Part shown: positions 35,811 to 44,127 of the stretch, in pieces
Numbering within the stretch: the stretch's first letter is position 1
Layout of the letters: the number at the start of each line of letters is the position of its first letter
NCBI GenBank assembly: GCA_965601485.1
Contig: OZ271846.1
Span: 1,178,001 to 1,242,000, forward strand
Source: Methylotenera_A aquatica
GTDB taxonomy: Bacteria > Pseudomonadota > Gammaproteobacteria > Burkholderiales > Methylophilaceae
Direction: 5' to 3'
DNA length: 64,000 nt
Program-made: the position numbers and the translations under genes
The notes under the pieces: model-generated
The model's database searches: none
What the model was told of the DNA's origin: nothing
What the model saw: only the letters and a program-made list of their open reading frames with translations

Positions 35811-36761
35811 TTAATTGATCTGAACCCAGCGTTTATCGATCCACCGCATCATGATTAAGTAAGCAATCGCCCAAAAAAGTAATGCGCAAAAAACAATCAA
35901 AGCAGATTCTTTAAGCAGTAAAATTGCGCTTGCCGCCAAACTTATCATTAACATATATTCTGCGAGCGCCGTGTTGCGATGCCCCCAACCCAATCGCACT
36001 AAATGCTGATAATAATGACTGCGATGCGCTTGCCAGACTTTTTCACCTGCCAGTTGGCGCTTAAACAATGTCACAGTTGCATCTATAATAAAGGGGGAAA
36101 ATACCAATAGTGGAAACCACACTGGCCATAGCGCATAGAAACAGCCATAGGCACCGATTGATCCCGCTAAAAAGCCAAGCGGGATCGAGCCTGAATCACC
36201 CATAAATATTTTGGCAGGATTAAAATTAAAGAATAAAAACGCCAAGCAAGCGCTAGATACGGCCGCATTCATGGCGGCCAAATGCATATCGCCCATTATA
36301 TAAGCAGCAATGGCGTAAGAGGCAAATCCAAACAAACCCATACCGCCAGCCAAGCCATCAGAGCCGTCCATAAAGTTGTATAAGTTGGTCATCCAAGTAA
36401 TCAGCAAGGTCAATAAAGCGACTAACCACCAAGCTTGCGGAGGAAGCATCGCTAAAATAAACGCAGCACTTGCCATCAACTGCATTAAAAATCGCCATTT
36501 AACCGATAAATGATAAACATCATCCATCAGCGAAATTAGCATTAAACTCAGCGGGAACAATATCCAATATAAATTGATAGGCATGAACAACCATGAAATC
36601 AACACGCCTGCCATAATCGCCAAACCACCTGTGCGCGGAGTTAGCTTAGTATGTAAAGAGCGCTGATTTGGCGTATCTAAGGCAACATTGGCAATGCGCG
36701 TATTCAATATTAATAACAGCGCAATAAGGCATATAAAAAAGGAGATTAATAAATACTGCAT
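35811..36761 (-). CDS. Undecaprenyl-phosphate sugar-1-phosphate transferase (WbpL/WecA/MraY superfamily)
   Basis: The 316-residue, about ten-helix protein carries the conserved cytoplasmic loops SLISLMDDVYHLS (DDxx metal site), NLYNFMDGSDGLAGG and FNFNPAKIFMGDSGS, and the C-terminal HRSHYYQHLVRLGW. Lineage features are those of WbpL-type enzymes that load QuiNAc or FucNAc-1-P, rather than of MraY. It would start an O-antigen-like glycan, separately from the EpsB-initiated EPS. It is 1 bp from the neighbouring epimerase gene. Confidence 0.92.
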   Translation of the reverse strand: MQYLLISFFICLIALLLILNTRIANVALDTPNQRSLHTKLTPRTGGLAIMAGVLISWLFMPINLYWILFPLSLMLISLMDDVYHLSVKWRFLMQLMASAAFILAMLPPQAWWLVALLTLLITWMTNLYNFMDGSDGLAGGMGLFGFASYAIAAYIMGDMHLAAMNAAVSSACLAFLFFNFNPAKIFMGDSGSIPLGFLAGSIGAYGCFYALWPVWFPLLVFSPFIIDATVTLFKRQLAGEKVWQAHRSHYYQHLVRLGWGHRNTALAEYMLMISLAASAILLLKESALIVFCALLFWAIAYLIMMRWIDKRWVQIN

Positions 36762-36762
36762 A

Positions 36763-37722
36763 CTATGGGCGAGGGTTTTCTAATGATTTTAAATACCAGT
36801 CTGCAGTCTCTTTTAACCCCTGATCAATCGTAAAAGGCGGCTTCCAATCTAAATCTTGGCGTATTTTTGAGCTATCAATCACTAAAGATTGAGTTAACTT
36901 ATCTAAAGTATTTGATTTTTTAATTAACTTAGTCAAAAAACGCATGATAAATAACGGAAAAGGGAACAATATTGATCTCTTGTTTAATAACTTTGCTATT
37001 TTTCTTAACAACTGTGTAGTAGAGATGTCTTCACCATCGCTGACAAGATACGTTTGGTTGGAGGCTCGAGGATGAATGGCACATAAAATCAACGCGTCAA
37101 TTAGGTTGCCTAAATAAATTAAGCTTCTAGAATTTTTAATACTTTTTAGAGGTAATGGTATACAAATATTCACTAAATTAATTAGCTTAAGCATGTTACC
37201 TGGGTTTTCTGGTCCAAAAACTAATGGTGGACGCAAGATAACTAACTCGATACATGAATTACTACACAACTGAATTAAACCTTGCTCAGCTAACCACTTA
37301 GATTTAGTATAATTGGATTTAGGTGAAATTGGGCTACTTTCGGTAAGTGGTTCACTAAAAGTATTTTCTCCATGAACTCCTATTGAGCTTACATAAACAA
37401 ATCGCTTTACACCTGCCCTGATTGCCTCTTCTGCTAAATTTAACGTACCTTTGACGTTAGCTTCCATATACTCCTCGAGTGAGTCATCAGGCTTCTCGTT
37501 AGTTTTGTGTGCTCGAGCAGCTAAATGGATAATCACGTCGCAATCTTTTAAAAATCCACTCCACACATCCTTAGCAGCAAAGTCTGGTACAGAAAATAGA
37601 CCCTCGGTTTTAGAACTTAACAACTGACGCGTAGCACCTACTACATGAATATTTCTCTCTTTCAATGCATGAATTAGCGACTTACCAATAAAGCCATTAG
37701 CTCCAGTTACTAATAGTTTCAT
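36763..37722 (-). CDS. NAD-dependent sugar epimerase/4-reductase (WbpV/WbpK-like SDR)
   Basis: The 319-residue extended SDR has the nucleotide loop VTGANGFIGKSL at the N-terminus, the active site YVSSIGVHGE and the catalytic YTKSKWLAE (YxxxK), and an RPPLVFGP motif. In this setting, next to a WbpL-like transferase and a WbpM-like dehydratase, reduction of UDP-4-keto-6-deoxy-GlcNAc to UDP-QuiNAc or FucNAc is the best prediction; plain UDP-glucose 4-epimerase activity is the alternative. It is the first gene of the long minus-strand run. Confidence 0.87.
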   Translation of the reverse strand: MKLLVTGANGFIGKSLIHALKERNIHVVGATRQLLSSKTEGLFSVPDFAAKDVWSGFLKDCDVIIHLAARAHKTNEKPDDSLEEYMEANVKGTLNLAEEAIRAGVKRFVYVSSIGVHGENTFSEPLTESSPISPKSNYTKSKWLAEQGLIQLCSNSCIELVILRPPLVFGPENPGNMLKLINLVNICIPLPLKSIKNSRSLIYLGNLIDALILCAIHPRASNQTYLVSDGEDISTTQLLRKIAKLLNKRSILFPFPLFIMRFLTKLIKKSNTLDKLTQSLVIDSSKIRQDLDWKPPFTIDQGLKETADWYLKSLENPRP

Positions 37723-38092
37723 AGGCTGCTAGTAACCGTTTTTTTAAATCCCAGCGTCGGGTTTATTATTAAACCGTTTTTAAAATGTGTGTGGCATTTA
37801 TTAAACACAATAGTGGTTAAATGAATTAAAGATAATATCTTACTTCGGTTATGCAATACGAATCAATGAATCTTGTTTATTGTTTCAAAAGTATCATAAG
37901 TTTATAAGTTTATAAAATGACTACTATAATGGAAAATACAAAAATGTTAACGGGGACTAGCGTGCACAATGGTTTATACAATAAAATTTAATATTATTTA
38001 AAAAGAAAATATTAAGTTAATTTTTTATATGGCTTTTTACAAAAAATTTTTAAATTATTTTACAAACATAAACTCTAAATACTGGTAAAAAA
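37723..38092. other. Divergent AT-rich intergenic region between the two polysaccharide operons
   Basis: A 370-bp stretch with no gene. It separates the minus-strand glycan operon from the plus-strand pseudaminic acid operon, so it must hold both promoters. It contains a small hairpin (GGTTTA / TAAACC, 37760-37775), a triplicated short TTTATAA-type motif near 37900, a TATAAT box at 37925-37930, and an ops-like GGGGACTAGCGTG at 37952-37964. The last 130 bases are almost pure A/T. I see no RNA gene. Confidence 0.6.
37901..37930 (+). promoter_or_regulatory. Possible promoter of the pseudaminic acid operon
   Basis: A perfect -10 box (TATAAT, 37925-37930) stands 160 bases before pseB. The -35 region at the right distance is poor (TTTATA-like), so an activator may be required. 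The call rests on the -10 and on location. Confidence 0.35.
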
Positions 38093-39091
38093 ATGTTAAC
38101 TAATTCATCCATTCTTATTACTGGTGGTACTGGCTCTTTTGGCCATACGTTTGTGCCAATGACGCTAAAAAAATACAATCCGCATCGATTGGTAATTTTT
38201 TCACGTGATGAAATGAAGCAGTGGGAAATGGCAAAGATTTATGGCCACGACGAGCGAGTGCGTTTTTTTATTGGAGATGTAAGAGACAAGGACCGGCTTG
38301 CAAGGGCACTTCACGGTATAGATTACGTGGTGCACGCAGCAGCTACAAAAATTGTGCCTACGGCTGAATACAATCCTTTTGAATGTGTTAAAACTAATAT
38401 AAATGGTGCAATGAATTTGATTGATGCAGCTATAGACCAAGGAGTGAAAGGGGTTGTTGCACTCTCTACTGATAAAGCTAGTAGTCCGGCAAATTTATAT
38501 GGTGCTACCAAATTGGTATCAGATAAATTGTTTGTTGCAGGCAACTCATATTCAGGAAAGGATTCCACTAAATTCTCGGTTGTTCGATATGGAAATGTTA
38601 TGGGTTCGCGTGGTTCTGTGATTCCTTTTTTTATGTCCATTGCTGATAAGGGTGTTTTACCAATTACAGATGAACGTATGACTCGCTTCATGATTACGCT
38701 TGAGCAAGGAGTTGAACTGGTTTGGCATGCTTTTGAAGATATGGTAGGTGGTGAAATTTATGTAAAAAAAATACCATCCATGAATATTGTTGATATTGCA
38801 AAGGCTTCTGTGCCAAATTCTAGTCATCAAGTTGTTGGAATCAGACCTGGTGAAAAGCTTCATGAACAGATGATTGGATATGAAGACGCACTTTATACAT
38901 ATGAATATCATGAACACTATAAAATATTACCTGCCATTCATAATTGGTGTGAAGACCCCGAAAGAATAAATGGAGGGAAAAAAGTTGCCCCTGACTTTAC
39001 ATACAGCTCGGACAATAATACAGAATGGATGAGTATTGAATTTTTGCAAACTTGGATTAATCAATATCGTGACAAGGTTGGTAAGATTTGA
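38093..39091 (+). CDS. pseB: UDP-GlcNAc 4,6-dehydratase (inverting), PseB
   Basis: The 332-residue soluble SDR has the nucleotide loop LITGGTGSFGHTF, FSRDEMKQWEM, the active site LSTDKASSPANLYGATK (YxxxK) and the C-terminal GIRPGEKLHEQM. These are the signatures of PseB, which dehydrates UDP-GlcNAc and inverts C5 in the first step of pseudaminic acid synthesis. It is the first gene of the plus-strand operon, and its stop overlaps the pseC start by 4 bp. Confidence 0.95.
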   Translation: MLTNSSILITGGTGSFGHTFVPMTLKKYNPHRLVIFSRDEMKQWEMAKIYGHDERVRFFIGDVRDKDRLARALHGIDYVVHAAATKIVPTAEYNPFECVKTNINGAMNLIDAAIDQGVKGVVALSTDKASSPANLYGATKLVSDKLFVAGNSYSGKDSTKFSVVRYGNVMGSRGSVIPFFMSIADKGVLPITDERMTRFMITLEQGVELVWHAFEDMVGGEIYVKKIPSMNIVDIAKASVPNSSHQVVGIRPGEKLHEQMIGYEDALYTYEYHEHYKILPAIHNWCEDPERINGGKKVAPDFTYSSDNNTEWMSIEFLQTWINQYRDKVGKI

Positions 39092-40257
39092 ACGCGCACA
39101 TACCGTACGGTAGGCAAGATATATCTGAAGCCGATATACAGTCGGTGGTCGATGTATTGCGTTCAAATTATCTTACGCAAGGCCCTGTAGTGCCTGCATT
39201 TGAGAGCGCGGTTGCAAATTACTGCCAAGTTAAACATGCCGTTGCTGTAAATAGCGCAACTAGTGCCTTGCATATTGCCTGTTTAGCTTTGGGTGTAGTT
39301 GAGGGCGACATTGTCTGGACCAGCCCAGTAACTTTTGTTGCTAGTGCAAATTGCGCTTTATATTGTGGAGCAGAGGTCGATTTTATTGATATTGATTCAC
39401 GTACCTACAATATGAGTGTTGAACGCCTAGCTGAAAAATTAGCGAAAGCAAAAATAGCTGGGCGTTTACCTAAAGTAGTTATCCCTGTGCATCTTTGTGG
39501 CCAACCTTGCGATATGGCAGCAATACAACTACTTGGTCGGCAATATAATTTTAAAATTATTGAAGATGCATCACATGCAATTGGGGGTAAGTATCTAAAT
39601 GAGGCTATTGGAAATTGCCGATATAGTGACATTACCGTGTTTAGCTTTCACCCGGTCAAAATTATTACTACTGGTGAGGGTGGCATGGCATTGACCAACG
39701 ATTTGCAACTTGCAAAACGTATGCAACTATTCCGAAGTCACGGCATCACCCGCGAAGTAACTGATATGACCCAAGCGCCAGATGGCCCTTGGTATTATGA
39801 ACAGATAGAGCTGGGTTTTAATTACCGCATGACGGATATTCAGGCTGCATTAGGTTTAAGCCAGATGCAGCGATTAGATGAGTTTGTGTTCAAACGCCAC
39901 GCCATTGCAAATCGATATGAGAAATTATTAGCTAATCTGCCCGTGTTAACTCCTTGGCAGCATCCGGAGGGTTATTCTGGTTTGCATCTTTACGTGATTA
40001 GACTTAAATTGAATGAAATTAAGAAATCACATCTTGAAGTTTTCGAAGCGCTACGTTCAGCTGAGGTTGGGGTGAATCTGCATTACATTCCAGTATATCG
40101 TCAGCCATACTATAAAAGGATGGGATTTAAAATTGGTCATTGTCCAGAAGCAGAAGCGTATTATGCTGAGGGGTTTAGTCTCCCGATATATCCAGGATTA
40201 ACAAACCAACAACAAGACCAAGTAATTACAGTATTAAAAGAGACCTTAGGAGCATGA
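39088..40257 (+). CDS. pseC: UDP-4-keto-6-deoxy-L-AltNAc aminotransferase, PseC
   Basis: The 389-residue DegT/DnrJ/EryC1 PLP aminotransferase opens IPYGRQDISEADIQSV. It has NSATSALHIAC near 55, the D-x-A-H-A segment EDASHAIGG near 165, and the PLP lysine in FSFHPVKIITTGEGG near 190. PseC adds the 4-amino group in pseudaminic acid synthesis. The start is a TTG overlapping the pseB stop (TTGA), and the gene ends with an ATGA overlap into pseF. Confidence 0.95.
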   Translation: MNAHIPYGRQDISEADIQSVVDVLRSNYLTQGPVVPAFESAVANYCQVKHAVAVNSATSALHIACLALGVVEGDIVWTSPVTFVASANCALYCGAEVDFIDIDSRTYNMSVERLAEKLAKAKIAGRLPKVVIPVHLCGQPCDMAAIQLLGRQYNFKIIEDASHAIGGKYLNEAIGNCRYSDITVFSFHPVKIITTGEGGMALTNDLQLAKRMQLFRSHGITREVTDMTQAPDGPWYYEQIELGFNYRMTDIQAALGLSQMQRLDEFVFKRHAIANRYEKLLANLPVLTPWQHPEGYSGLHLYVIRLKLNEIKKSHLEVFEALRSAEVGVNLHYIPVYRQPYYKRMGFKIGHCPEAEAYYAEGFSLPIYPGLTNQQQDQVITVLKETLGA

Positions 40258-40949
40258 GAATAGCTGTCATTCCAGCTCGTGGGGGCAGTAAGCGCATTCC
40301 ACGTAAGAATATTAAAGACTTTTGTGGCAAGCCTATGATTGCTTGGTCCATTGAAGTGGCTAAGGCATCTGGACTTTTTGACCACATCATAGTTTCAACG
40401 GATGATACTGAAGTTGCTGAGATAGCAAGAAAATGGGGTGCAGAGGCTCCCTTTACAAGACCCGTAGAGTTATCCAATGACTATGCAGGCACAACTGAAG
40501 TGGTTGCACATGCAACTCGATGGTCTATTGATCAAGGTTGGTCAGTTTCTGCCGTTTGTTGCATTTATGCAACTGCTCCATTTGTTCAGGTAGATGACCT
40601 TGCGCGCGGGCTTCGCTTATTGGAATCAGGTAATTGGTCTTTTGCATTTACTGCGACAGATTTTGCTGCACCTATTTTTCGTGCATTTAAACAAATGCCT
40701 GAGGGAGGCGTTGAAATGTTTTTCCCTGAAAATTTTGAGACTCGCTCACAAGATTTACCCATTGCGCTACATGATGCTGGACAGTTTTACTGGGGGTGTC
40801 CCTCTGCTTGGATTGATGGTAGGCGTATTTTTGACCGACACTCAATCCCAGTGGTTATTCCTCGCTGGAGAGTGCAAGATATCGATAATCAGGATGACTG
40901 GATACAAGCGGAACTTATCTATAACCAATTGAAAGATAGCCATATATGA
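40254..40949 (+). CDS. pseF: Pseudaminic acid cytidylyltransferase, PseF
   Basis: The 231-residue CMP-sialic-acid-synthetase-like nucleotidyltransferase has the N-terminal CTP loop IPARGGSKRIPRKNIKDFCGKP, then STDDTEVAE and the C-terminal DIDNQDDWIQAE typical of PseF. It activates the nonulosonic acid as the CMP-sugar for transfer. It overlaps pseC and the following methylase by 4 bp at each end. Confidence 0.95.
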   Translation: MRIAVIPARGGSKRIPRKNIKDFCGKPMIAWSIEVAKASGLFDHIIVSTDDTEVAEIARKWGAEAPFTRPVELSNDYAGTTEVVAHATRWSIDQGWSVSAVCCIYATAPFVQVDDLARGLRLLESGNWSFAFTATDFAAPIFRAFKQMPEGGVEMFFPENFETRSQDLPIALHDAGQFYWGCPSAWIDGRRIFDRHSIPVVIPRWRVQDIDNQDDWIQAELIYNQLKDSHI

Positions 40950-41581
40950 TTAAGACAACCAACTATACAACACCACAAGAAGAATTCTGGGCAAGTAGCT
41001 TTGGCACGGAATATATAGGGAGAAATGACAGCAGTCAGCTTTTGGCTTCTAACCTAAACTTCTTTGCTAAAGCACTTAACCAGGCTGGAAAAATTTCATC
41101 ATGTTTAGAGTTTGGCGCCAATATCGGAATGAATCTAAAGGCACTTCAGTTGCTTTATCCCGGAGTCATTTTGAAAGGAATAGAAATTAATGCTGATGCA
41201 GCTAAAGCACTCCGAGATTTAGTCGGCCATAAAAACGTTTACGAAGGATCAATTTTTTACTACCCAGTAACCGATAAAGTTGATGTATCTTTGATAAAGG
41301 GTGTATTAATTCATATAAATCCAGATATGTTAAACGTAGTATACGAAAACCTTTACCAAGCTTCAAACCGTTACATATTAGTCTGTGAATACTACAACCC
41401 ATCACCTGTTGCAATTCCATATCGCGGGCATACAGAGCGTCTGTTTAAACGTGATTTTGTAGGTGAAATGCTAGACAAATATACAGATTTATCGCTTATT
41501 GATTATGGTTTTTCTTACCGCAGAGATCCAGCCTTCCCTCAGGATGATATTACATGGTTCTTAATGGAAAAAAAGGGTTGA
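40946..41581 (+). CDS. Pseudaminic acid biosynthesis-associated methylase
   Basis: The 211-residue SAM-dependent methyltransferase starts with TTPQEEFWASSFGTEYIGRND, the signature of the pse-associated methylase family (TIGR03587). It has an atypical glycine loop (CLEFGANIGMNLKAL near 52-66) and IKGVLIHINPD near 115. The family is found inside pse clusters; the methylated position has not been established as far as I know. It is translationally coupled to pseF and is followed after 1 bp by the amidotransferase gene. Confidence 0.88.
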   Translation: MIKTTNYTTPQEEFWASSFGTEYIGRNDSSQLLASNLNFFAKALNQAGKISSCLEFGANIGMNLKALQLLYPGVILKGIEINADAAKALRDLVGHKNVYEGSIFYYPVTDKVDVSLIKGVLIHINPDMLNVVYENLYQASNRYILVCEYYNPSPVAIPYRGHTERLFKRDFVGEMLDKYTDLSLIDYGFSYRRDPAFPQDDITWFLMEKKG

Positions 41582-41582
41582 T

Positions 41583-42731
41583 ATGCTGAAATACTGTGTT
41601 CGCTGTGTAATGCCACATACCAAGCCAGATCTCCATATTGATGAAGTTGGTGTATGTAACGCTTGCCGATCAATGGAAAAAAGGAAAGAAGTTGATTGGG
41701 AGTTGCGAAAAAAAGAGTTGCATGAAATACTTGAAAAACACCGCAAAGATGGTGGTAGTTGGGATTGTATAGTGCCTGTGAGCGGAGGTAAAGATAGCAC
41801 GTATCAGGTAATTCGTATGTTACAACTTGGGCTTAATCCTTTATGTGTCACCTCAAGCACATGTGATCTCTCGGAAATTGGCCGAAAAAATATTGAAAAT
41901 ATTAAGAAGCTGGGTGTTGATTACATGGAATTCTCGCCTAATCCTTTGGTTAGGGCGAAACTTAATAAAATAGGTTTGGTAGAAGTCGGGGATATTTCTT
42001 GGCCTGAGCATGTTGGAATTTTTACTATCCCAGTAAGAGCCGCTGTTCAATTTAATGTTCCACTCATTGTTTGGGGTGAAAATTCTCAAAATGAATACGG
42101 TGGCCCAGCAGCTTCAACGGAAAACAACACGTTAACCCGCCGATGGCTAGAAGAGTTTGGAGGGTTACTTGGAATGCGTGTGTCTGATTTATCTGAAACT
42201 TATGGTATTGAGTCAAGGCAATTACTGCCTTATCAATATCCAAGTGATGAAGATCTTCAAAGGGTTGGTGTTACCGGTCTTTTTCTCGGGCATTATTTAC
42301 CTTGGGATGGTCTTTCTAACACCTTAATTGCGCAAGCGAATGGATTTGTTACCTATGATAAGCCTGTAGAAGGCAGCATGGTCAATTATGAAAATCTTGA
42401 TAATCATCAAACTGGCGTTCATGATTATTTTAAATTTCTTAAATTTGGATTCTCTCGTGCAACCGATATTGCCTGTTTACATGTTCGCCGAGACCGAATC
42501 AGCCGTCAGGATGCGTTAGAAGTTGTTAAAGCTCGTGATGGTAAGTTTCCATGGACATATCTAGGTAAGCCACTAAAGGATATTCTTGAGCCATTAGATA
42601 TGACGGTAGATGAGTTTATTAAGATTTGCGATAAATTCACTAATAAAAAGATTTTTAAGAAAGATGCATCAGGTACCTTGCTGAAAGATAAGCACGGCAA
42701 CCTAGAAAAATTAAACTACGATAACGCATGA
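41583..42731 (+). CDS. pseA: N-acetyl sugar amidotransferase (PseA/WbpG/WbuX family)
   Basis: The 382-residue PP-loop ATPase has an N-terminal Cys-rich element with two CxxC pairs (CVRCVMP and CNACRS), the ATP pyrophosphatase loop PVSGGKDSTYQ near 61-71, and the family segments VWGENSQNEYGGPA and GLFLGHYLPWDG. These enzymes use ammonia, supplied by HisH/HisF-like partners, to turn an N-acetyl group into an acetamidino group. In Campylobacter PseA acts on pseudaminic acid. The next two genes are exactly the HisH and HisF partners. Confidence 0.92.
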   Translation: MLKYCVRCVMPHTKPDLHIDEVGVCNACRSMEKRKEVDWELRKKELHEILEKHRKDGGSWDCIVPVSGGKDSTYQVIRMLQLGLNPLCVTSSTCDLSEIGRKNIENIKKLGVDYMEFSPNPLVRAKLNKIGLVEVGDISWPEHVGIFTIPVRAAVQFNVPLIVWGENSQNEYGGPAASTENNTLTRRWLEEFGGLLGMRVSDLSETYGIESRQLLPYQYPSDEDLQRVGVTGLFLGHYLPWDGLSNTLIAQANGFVTYDKPVEGSMVNYENLDNHQTGVHDYFKFLKFGFSRATDIACLHVRRDRISRQDALEVVKARDGKFPWTYLGKPLKDILEPLDMTVDEFIKICDKFTNKKIFKKDASGTLLKDKHGNLEKLNYDNA

Positions 42732-43351
42732 AAGTAGCAATTATCAATTACGGCATGGGTAATTTAAACTCAGTGCGCAGATCTTTTGAAGAAATCGGCG
42801 CAGATGTTGTGATTGCTAATCACCCATCTTGTTTGTATGAAGTTGATAGAATTATTCTGCCAGGCGTTGGCGCATTTACTGAAGGTATGGCGCACTTGAA
42901 TCAAGGTGGATGGGTCACTGCACTGAATGATGTGGTGAATATTCAGAAAAAACCATTACTTGGCATTTGTTTGGGAATGCAAATGCTTGCCAGCAAAGGA
43001 TATGAAGGCGCTGCAACTGAGGGGTTAGATTTTATTTCTGGAGAAGTAAGGAGAATCGATCTGATAGGTTGCGATGAACGTATTCCACACATGGGATGGA
43101 ACGAAGTTCGTTACAAATCAGAAAATGTAATGTTTAACAGTATTCCTAATCTATCAGATTTCTATTTCGTCCATAGCTATGCTTTTGTACCCACTAACTC
43201 AAGCAACTTAATTGCAACAGTGGATTATGGATGTGAACTAACGGCAATTGTTAGTAACAACCATGTCTTTGGATGCCAATTTCACCCAGAGAAGAGCTCA
43301 AAGGCTGGACGTCAAATGCTGAAAAATTTTATGAGTTATTCTGTATGTTAA
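42728..43351 (+). CDS. hisH: HisH-like glutamine amidotransferase subunit (sugar amidation partner)
   Basis: The 207-residue class I glutaminase has the nucleophile elbow LLGICLGMQML (Cys near 83), HMGWNEV in the middle, and the catalytic FGCQFHPEKSS near 180. It releases ammonia from glutamine. Its place directly after the PP-loop amidotransferase, with an ATGA overlap, and outside any his operon shows that it serves sugar amidination (as hisH2 with wbpG) and not histidine synthesis. Confidence 0.93.
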   Translation: MKVAIINYGMGNLNSVRRSFEEIGADVVIANHPSCLYEVDRIILPGVGAFTEGMAHLNQGGWVTALNDVVNIQKKPLLGICLGMQMLASKGYEGAATEGLDFISGEVRRIDLIGCDERIPHMGWNEVRYKSENVMFNSIPNLSDFYFVHSYAFVPTNSSNLIATVDYGCELTAIVSNNHVFGCQFHPEKSSKAGRQMLKNFMSYSVC

Positions 43352-44127
43352 AGGTAAGAGTCATTCCAACGCTTTTGTGGAAGGATTTTGGGCTAGTAAA
43401 GGGAGCAGTTTTCGATAGTTGGCGCCGTGTTGGTTCAATTTTACCTGCTATTAAAGTTTATAACTCAAGAGATGTCGATGAATTAATAGTGGTCGATATA
43501 ACTGCTTCAAATGAAAGAAATCAGCCTGACCACGAGTCGGTAGCGGATTTTTCAGAAGAATGTTTCGTACCATTAACAGTTGGTGGTGGCATTACAAGCC
43601 TTGAAGACGTTTTACACCTATTGCACTCAGGTGCAGATAAAGTTTCAATTAATACCGCAGCTTTTGCCGACCCAGGCATTATTGATAGTGTTGCCTCTCG
43701 GTTCGGCGCTCAGTGTATTGTGGCTAGTATTGATGTTAAATATTTTGACGATAGCGGTTACCGATGTTTTAGCCATTCAGGTTCGCAAGATACTGGGAAA
43801 GATCCTGTCGAATGGGCAAGAGAGCTTGTTAGTCGTGGTGCAGGTGAAATTTTACTAACATCAATTAACAGAGACGGTACGATGCAAGGTTACGATTTGG
43901 AGCTTACAGAGCGCGTTGCTAAAGCAGTAAATGTACCTGTAATTGCTTCTGGTGGAGCTGGTAATTATCAGCACATGATTGATGTTGTTTTACACGCAGG
44001 CGCATCTGCCGTTGCGGCAGCAAGTATTTTTCATTATACCGAACAGACTCCATCGGGCGCAAAGCAAGCAATGAAGTTGGCGGGCATTCCTATCAGGCAA
44101 AATTTTATTGGCTTGGTTAATAAATGA
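43345..44127 (+). CDS. hisF: HisF-like ammonia-channel subunit (sugar amidation partner)
   Basis: The 260-residue (beta/alpha)8 barrel is HisF-like: LTVGGGI, GADKVSINTAA, VASIDVKYF and VIASGGAGN. I start it at ATG 43345, which overlaps the hisH stop by 7 bases; an upstream in-frame start at 43273 would add residues unlike the family. The segment where true HisF has its N-terminal catalytic Asp (PCLDV) reads PTLLW, so that Asp is missing, while the second Asp (IDVK) is kept. This suggests the barrel passes ammonia rather than performing the histidine-pathway cyclisation. Confidence 0.92.
   Translation: MLKVRVIPTLLWKDFGLVKGAVFDSWRRVGSILPAIKVYNSRDVDELIVVDITASNERNQPDHESVADFSEECFVPLTVGGGITSLEDVLHLLHSGADKVSINTAAFADPGIIDSVASRFGAQCIVASIDVKYFDDSGYRCFSHSGSQDTGKDPVEWARELVSRGAGEILLTSINRDGTMQGYDLELTERVAKAVNVPVIASGGAGNYQHMIDVVLHAGASAVAAASIFHYTEQTPSGAKQAMKLAGIPIRQNFIGLVNK

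Noticed and set aside
38201..39166. Several overlapping minus-strand ORFs opposite pseB
   Set aside because: They are shadows of the strongly supported pseB gene and have no homology-like motifs.
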